Source: UBA6624 sp964517115 [NCBI: uncultured bacterium] (GTDB lineage Bacteria; UBP7; UBA6624). From it: a stretch of DNA of 64,000 nt. Where the stretch lies: positions 1 to 64,000 of the forward strand of contig CAZFBE010000002.1 in the NCBI GenBank assembly GCA_964517115.1, written 5' to 3'. The notes below the pieces were generated by a model. The model saw only the letters and a list, made by a program, of their open reading frames with translations, did no database searches and had not been told where the DNA came from. Made by a program: the position numbers and the translations under genes. Positions 63,701-64,000 of this stretch are shown in pieces (positions within the stretch are counted from its first letter, which is position 1; each line of letters begins with the position of its first letter).

Positions 63701-64000
63701 CCATTGAGGGTGTTTGTAGGAATGTTACAACTCTTGAAACAGGACTTTATCCAAGTTTGGCAGATGTTTCAAAGACGTCAAATCCTGCTTCTCCTGATAT
63801 GTTTGTTGCGTTCAGCTCCACTAATAAAACACTGACAAAGAAAACAACAGATAGGGGTAGAAGTTGGGAGAATGTTTCTGCTGTGAATAATAGCGGAACA
63901 GCTGCATCTCCGCTTTACTTGAGAGTCAGTGCTGATATTTCTGATGACATACTTGCTGTCGCTTGGGCAGACACTAGTGTAAATTCAACTGAGAGGGTTA
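51799..64000 (+). CDS. Giant surface lipoprotein with Ig-like/PKD-like repeats and BNR Asp-boxes (3' end beyond window)
   Basis: One frame stays open from the ATG at 51799 to the window end: 4067 codons with no stop. A lipoprotein signal (VFSIVFSAC-type lipobox, Cys21) predicts an anchored exported protein. Residues 33-116 form an Ig-like domain of the He_PIG type (DLPSGLEFDPSSSTLFGIP). PKD-like repeats with DPDGD motifs follow (e.g. 1095-1165, 2014-2085, SWDPDGD near 2470, 2840 and 3390). Asp-boxes occur at S1494IDAGSTW, S1561DDQGASW and T4016TDRGRSW, as in BNR/sialidase-type propellers. The protein is acidic and rich in Asp, Ser, Thr and Cys. It is probably an adhesin or surface layer protein; the ligand is unknown. 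Confidence 0.88.
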   Translation, partial: MKKFIKLVFSLIIFSIVFSACSGGGNEDVGSPQFITGALEPGQVDESYNMLLEATGGSGDLDISLYNINDLPSGLEFDPSSSTLFGIPVIGTTVELLFKVTDERGETGETRLVLRINQGPEVTLAPFAYLLDEEGNKVPVGSVDSRCTEENSDTCTFVTDSTTNIDHSVLDLYVEFQETDAEDNVIVEWEQISPSQCRGTVTTNEGQILLQPFYPLTPATNLQDEEGQTISNQYFSHAVWHAPNLDEDSGCAQTDIPVTLRVRMSDDKGGFTEADINLTVNYVAEFNSPATVTSFEWEDEKGTPRNSEIIEPGQSSGGSFNAEDVSDDGSGTSNDNNYVWLAAEFQNGNISESENISLIGWSVNLIGENLPFEGEVEIDEPTNGKVGDTNDPSSGLLCTNEPGQQPVFCGRFRPLVSRDVEGASDQYEISVTAQDIYGGVGSTTWLITVSDSGTSSGGGGGGPAFKNSIPVITGSNPQAQISMEVSETTGANRQVSVTADDNDSDIIRYWWSLDINNSNATPNGCVTDNSLANLWGHDNWSWDPNAGFNSLVQDVNSNDAILSNSVVRNPDLNVQNSILRTLDTVNSSPAISSVGFTFTPGQCAGAVAGTTCVRIDNIQAFGGVQNGVSIPVRISDDAGTEYMDTFITSVSADPDPLNAPAGNLEIAETLEDDYSIMNNARVSIRCALPISVSVADQIAIQGFLDNGNGLSHNSIIDTDVSQDFSRVCGSDDVLGNPLCDWGHFVIVFPDPSETCSPYAEQNWSTDGCYQRAQVTSVDQSTGTLNLDRFLTLDTNDQYQILGCDLGGIFTPSDSGDDCDKSDESIVTVTFSSPNVNNPPQITSGPSISDDPIFEFSTLDASKTTVSVSVEDSDGPGSCALSWTDPCGTMKYYWTDWKGSNNNANTRAYLVQNGTFGSNTVVVQGSCNRHEQYRPVRVSDSSNPLGHETTIESCIESGNFGNQNATVTLATNLDNNYLTSNLAILEHMQWGSYGPSASIESNNGIWAKTGVSGIVWTAPSADLNGVDIWTGETNFRIRVVAVDGTCRYPGILDFPEAQLCDSASASVGVINNVEPSAGLTFEILDENPTNLRVSFDASSSFDLDSGPDALKYMWDFDSDGTNDLTTLNSIYIHTYTENAPFYDATLTVTDGISNDSETVRIQVNQAPEVPKIWIYGVDEDPSNCINTGCEQGQFSNALESFTTMNPISTNPTEFVNPSTGKFIGLGVGICDDDNIQTLEWDLDYDGVSFFADVIQNSFSNIDSSALSVNDTVICDASGEQNFYQWELNSTDGINGLGSQMNFASDYRVAVRVVDEEGATSNLMCLNVYGDVNGAWDAKLCREGDPQSNLEIPLTVGNDEMISGDINENDEYPFLPAEGVDNSHSQGQHNIRFVQTGPDTGILHSIWISSSLDECLGGETQIRYRRGAYDGSDPNNRDINWEEAQNISHEEPSNGIKCGSNAESPNLTVDPGNSDHLIVFFGDDENGDLDVYWIESIDAGSTWSQRNSMPGLGNSDLRASGQGAQTQPVLSIEPTTGSPFDDFWHLSFVEASSGRAKMFHMMSDDQGASWVDGNKYDQRINNAPQVHVRVAAGFDVSVGMATNESGPDLECWVSDYEDDGGFLAPVNQTCEWNANYDTNIQRAGGGFNPSFIENDSCENDSGWGNSASVLSGYSYATTGLKRVGARFTDSHGAVGCGVIWVPVNNNQDRPPVPVMRLRNPSNNNRAIGELDETGNLSVEAQCAWRVGGFGDNNRGSYDPDETSFTCEFVSDWDPATAWTSQNVQTVNCNPNNNPNSGSNCAIDLSYSDWQGFASGDARTRVGLRACSGGPNPGECSPIIWSHLYVDDYENNAPVVLLKIEEDQNEACSLASAGVLNHDLATPSFNVCFDATASFDREDEFVNFSNGSLICDSNSIATSAPIVTDNGDGTGKCTFREVGDYAVKYELTDNNGEVGERTVLISVGYGDDPSSDGYQHDINAGNSDPQAVAIVKPFAESVRNVSEYDNTGNASVYLDGRRSVDADGEVVSWDWDLNYDGITFNVDVSGNELNSSVDLTFGNNVAGANYREGVIALRATDNLGATNIHAVTYRVMPNENEAPQGAISASPFLAGFAPLTVDFNAVAVDTDDATWTDPTDCDGCTYEWDFDVVGGTFTVDATGETENVTFSEEKDYTVGLRITDADGSLSPVITTVIHVGDCPDDGTPCDSVTRNRQPQSYFFISGASGALGTFNPGGSYFVDFDGSRSDDLDGNINEYQPVCNGGTISQWTGVSDSTWRCSYDEAIDGVGIKTVSLTVTDDGGLRDDSGNASTILPADSVLTHTVNLDVYVSDMNQDPMGSIKVTGVYYNHDSLQPVPWNTALSKDADTSMSAGSGIASREIDCNWAWNLPFDNPGLTQESGSCSVAIDGMVNGANLLTVKVSDDEASPSEDVRTVVVWVDELGSGQQRPVALADYTGSLTVGSSSTTHNVEIDLNNSWDPDGDLLSHRINCGAGGGIIDFAVGTCNFPNPAPGAGPVLETVEYSVCDNGTVGGCGFSVEPLIRDHIDLTDFVIVADGVCATGLFADGIGVRVSNQLNPPDSDDRTVEAGGCDPTDPITDIVSNAQINSTTVDIPDGECIAQSFRVGNPIRIEDDNMFGAGPTNTTITNCTPGSPDVLEFADPLLETVQDGDNARVVSLLDTVRVDGGFFGGVMSPAYLVDDGAQIEEIREGNIGSAATAGDNQLQLAAGSCADPELNLIRGRQGLVRENETLTSVFTIDTCGVVGADVITFPEPLRDDYTTNGIIDMNDNLDIEYLTFEIWNNRPPVVVAHEENTDWVVPVGGTTSWHSRSQDEGDPLYLSWDPDGDSLQYAWECDSVGAGNTSAQDCQFDTVGRPAVSLVVSDGDLSGQDNHNIARATNTTPMPIVYIDPQTDFLPVVDSLMTSNNVVLVGGSTMDLEGQLSNPPWSTTFQWDCGDGNGLNTSPPFSPGPFNYDLCSYPASNTPTIPHSVSPIELIVNDPHVSPGCTSYFCLPGSTSLGVIPVRNMLNRAPRAAISGPENWDSNTNPNNPWEEDHLNWVGTFDVSVSSAPNFNGTFSVPLSAHNSIDPDDQALTYSWDCGNGSPVVNTPVHTCVYQDDAVASDVRDGLTDLGNDGTGDMWTVTLTVTDSMGVSDTDTASVRVVEQLSPQSGIFQSDANGQNNYWVADSDPGIADLKRPDLELLDVFADGTYLFPKPLTPFGGENPGGCPFEELPNCDSANTLFDSVVHLDASRSLDPYGRNIFVQIDCDWVDSNDFATFSPDMSGSTFDALAPAWFEHVCRDQVSGPALWNGTDSPNSGDSSTYTVSRNVSVRVCETASTTACAASAREDISSFDMTLWRNRVPLAHITIQDDVFSGDNSRNVDYTARSSWDPDGDPVLFGQGAGTIDKDGLANWSGITPDICPDGGTFCDDKDQVPQWVCDDGGSWPYQTGFGNNKVVWDVDQGHRIGSGSSLGEQGVNGEDSFRCLVSGQGVTFRPTLYVSDGDPSDEGYSLESCIEYSDSGSPFASTLDNHVCANGNPIHLGGVGNGLTVNNPPSAWIIQQTKGDLFGITPFQVSLSADHYDPDGDPLSNNFNSATGFEWDYHYSRSWYWGGNNDDVLNVNDFNYQDDTVSDFDIDSAGVWNFAVRATTEGTHTALVQSDGSGANCFDEDLGDVYPCDTSMMDLPQVVWDNILGLVGGIASSQDCKWGVQDPLDLLLYGDGGMFLLKDEDAAMYNIGQSVEIFGGPFNQTFLAGSVCDIVDIPSGWNGLDGDLSRVYINWNGFLFQQLPIGETFIRNTDNTLTGTEEIKTFTVTTDGYVGNLQIPTRHAQSGNILSNGASAGANNDTQNDFHAAAFGEWDGWTIIDSEDQRPDSTVMESSDFDDNNQVFGQYSLFFDSSPPNNPQHTVMFNRFVHTSDDAAISGSFGGWFNMNYEDQLVGTSQAGSNISVLDSFGFGLAIDSAACSPSAIEGVCRNVTTLETGLYPSLADVSKTSNPASPDMFVAFSSTNKTLTKKTTDRGRSWENVSAVNNSGTAASPLYLRVSADISDDILAVAWADTSVNSTERV

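Noticed and set aside
1-64000. CRISPR arrays, prophage or integrase genes
   Set aside because: No short spaced direct repeats, no phage structural or recombinase motifs were seen.

Overview
The window is a compact, A+T-rich (roughly two-thirds A+T by eye) bacterial chromosome segment. Genes are packed tightly, with many ATGA-type stop/start overlaps, and no stretch over about 300 bases lacks a gene. Lipoprotein signal sequences, lspA, a lytic transglycosylase, an outer-membrane-like protein and a giant surface lipoprotein suggest a Gram-negative-type envelope. The mix of SufBCDSU, complex I, an archaeal-type FBP aldolase/phosphatase, propionyl-CoA carboxylase and PHM-like copper oxidases fits an aerobic, probably marine lineage, perhaps near the deltaproteobacterial/SAR324/Bdellovibrionota/Myxococcota groups. 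That placement is a guess; no rRNA gene is present.

Layout. 1-187: 5' part of a low-molecular-weight phosphatase gene (minus). 232-5196: sufCBDSU, iron-sulfur cluster assembly. 5186-8068: MFS transporter, tRNA-Arg, two uncharacterised genes and tRNA-Ala (minus). 8070-11177: rsfS, LCP protein, nadD, a degenerate obg, rpmA and rplU (minus). 11322-14196: two practically identical tandem genes for a heme c plus copper monooxygenase-like lipoprotein. 14187-20350: uvrB, coaE, an S1-domain protein and polA. 20351-21829: AGCS symporter, then tRNA-Leu. 21964-25977: a divergent acyl-CoA (propionyl-CoA) carboxylase and methylmalonyl-CoA epimerase module. 25974-29584: lytic transglycosylase (probable CTG start), polyprenyl synthase and a dapF-like gene. 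29581-34543: rpsD, small genes, rpiB, an unknown gene, HD-GYP and GGDEF (minus). 34602-37584: initiator tRNA, second tRNA(CAU), tilS and ftsH. 37629-47006: nuoABCDHIJKLM without nuoE, F, G or N. 46986-48220: lspA and tatD (minus). 48263-50481: poorly known envelope-type and small genes. 50496-51665: fbp (minus). 51799-64000: one open frame of at least 4067 codons encoding a lipid-anchored, Ig/PKD-like giant protein that continues past the window.

How it fits together. The Suf system can supply the Fe-S clusters needed by NuoB and NuoI. FtsH, lytic transglycosylase, LspA and LCP serve envelope maintenance. The carboxylase and epimerase would feed propionyl-CoA toward methylmalonyl-CoA, and the archaeal-type FBPase points to gluconeogenesis. 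The GGDEF/HD-GYP pair is a coupled c-di-GMP module. The most unusual items are the giant lipoprotein, the Obg protein with a ruined GTPase domain, the near-perfect duplication of the copper-oxidase gene, and a DapF homologue lacking one of its two catalytic cysteines.
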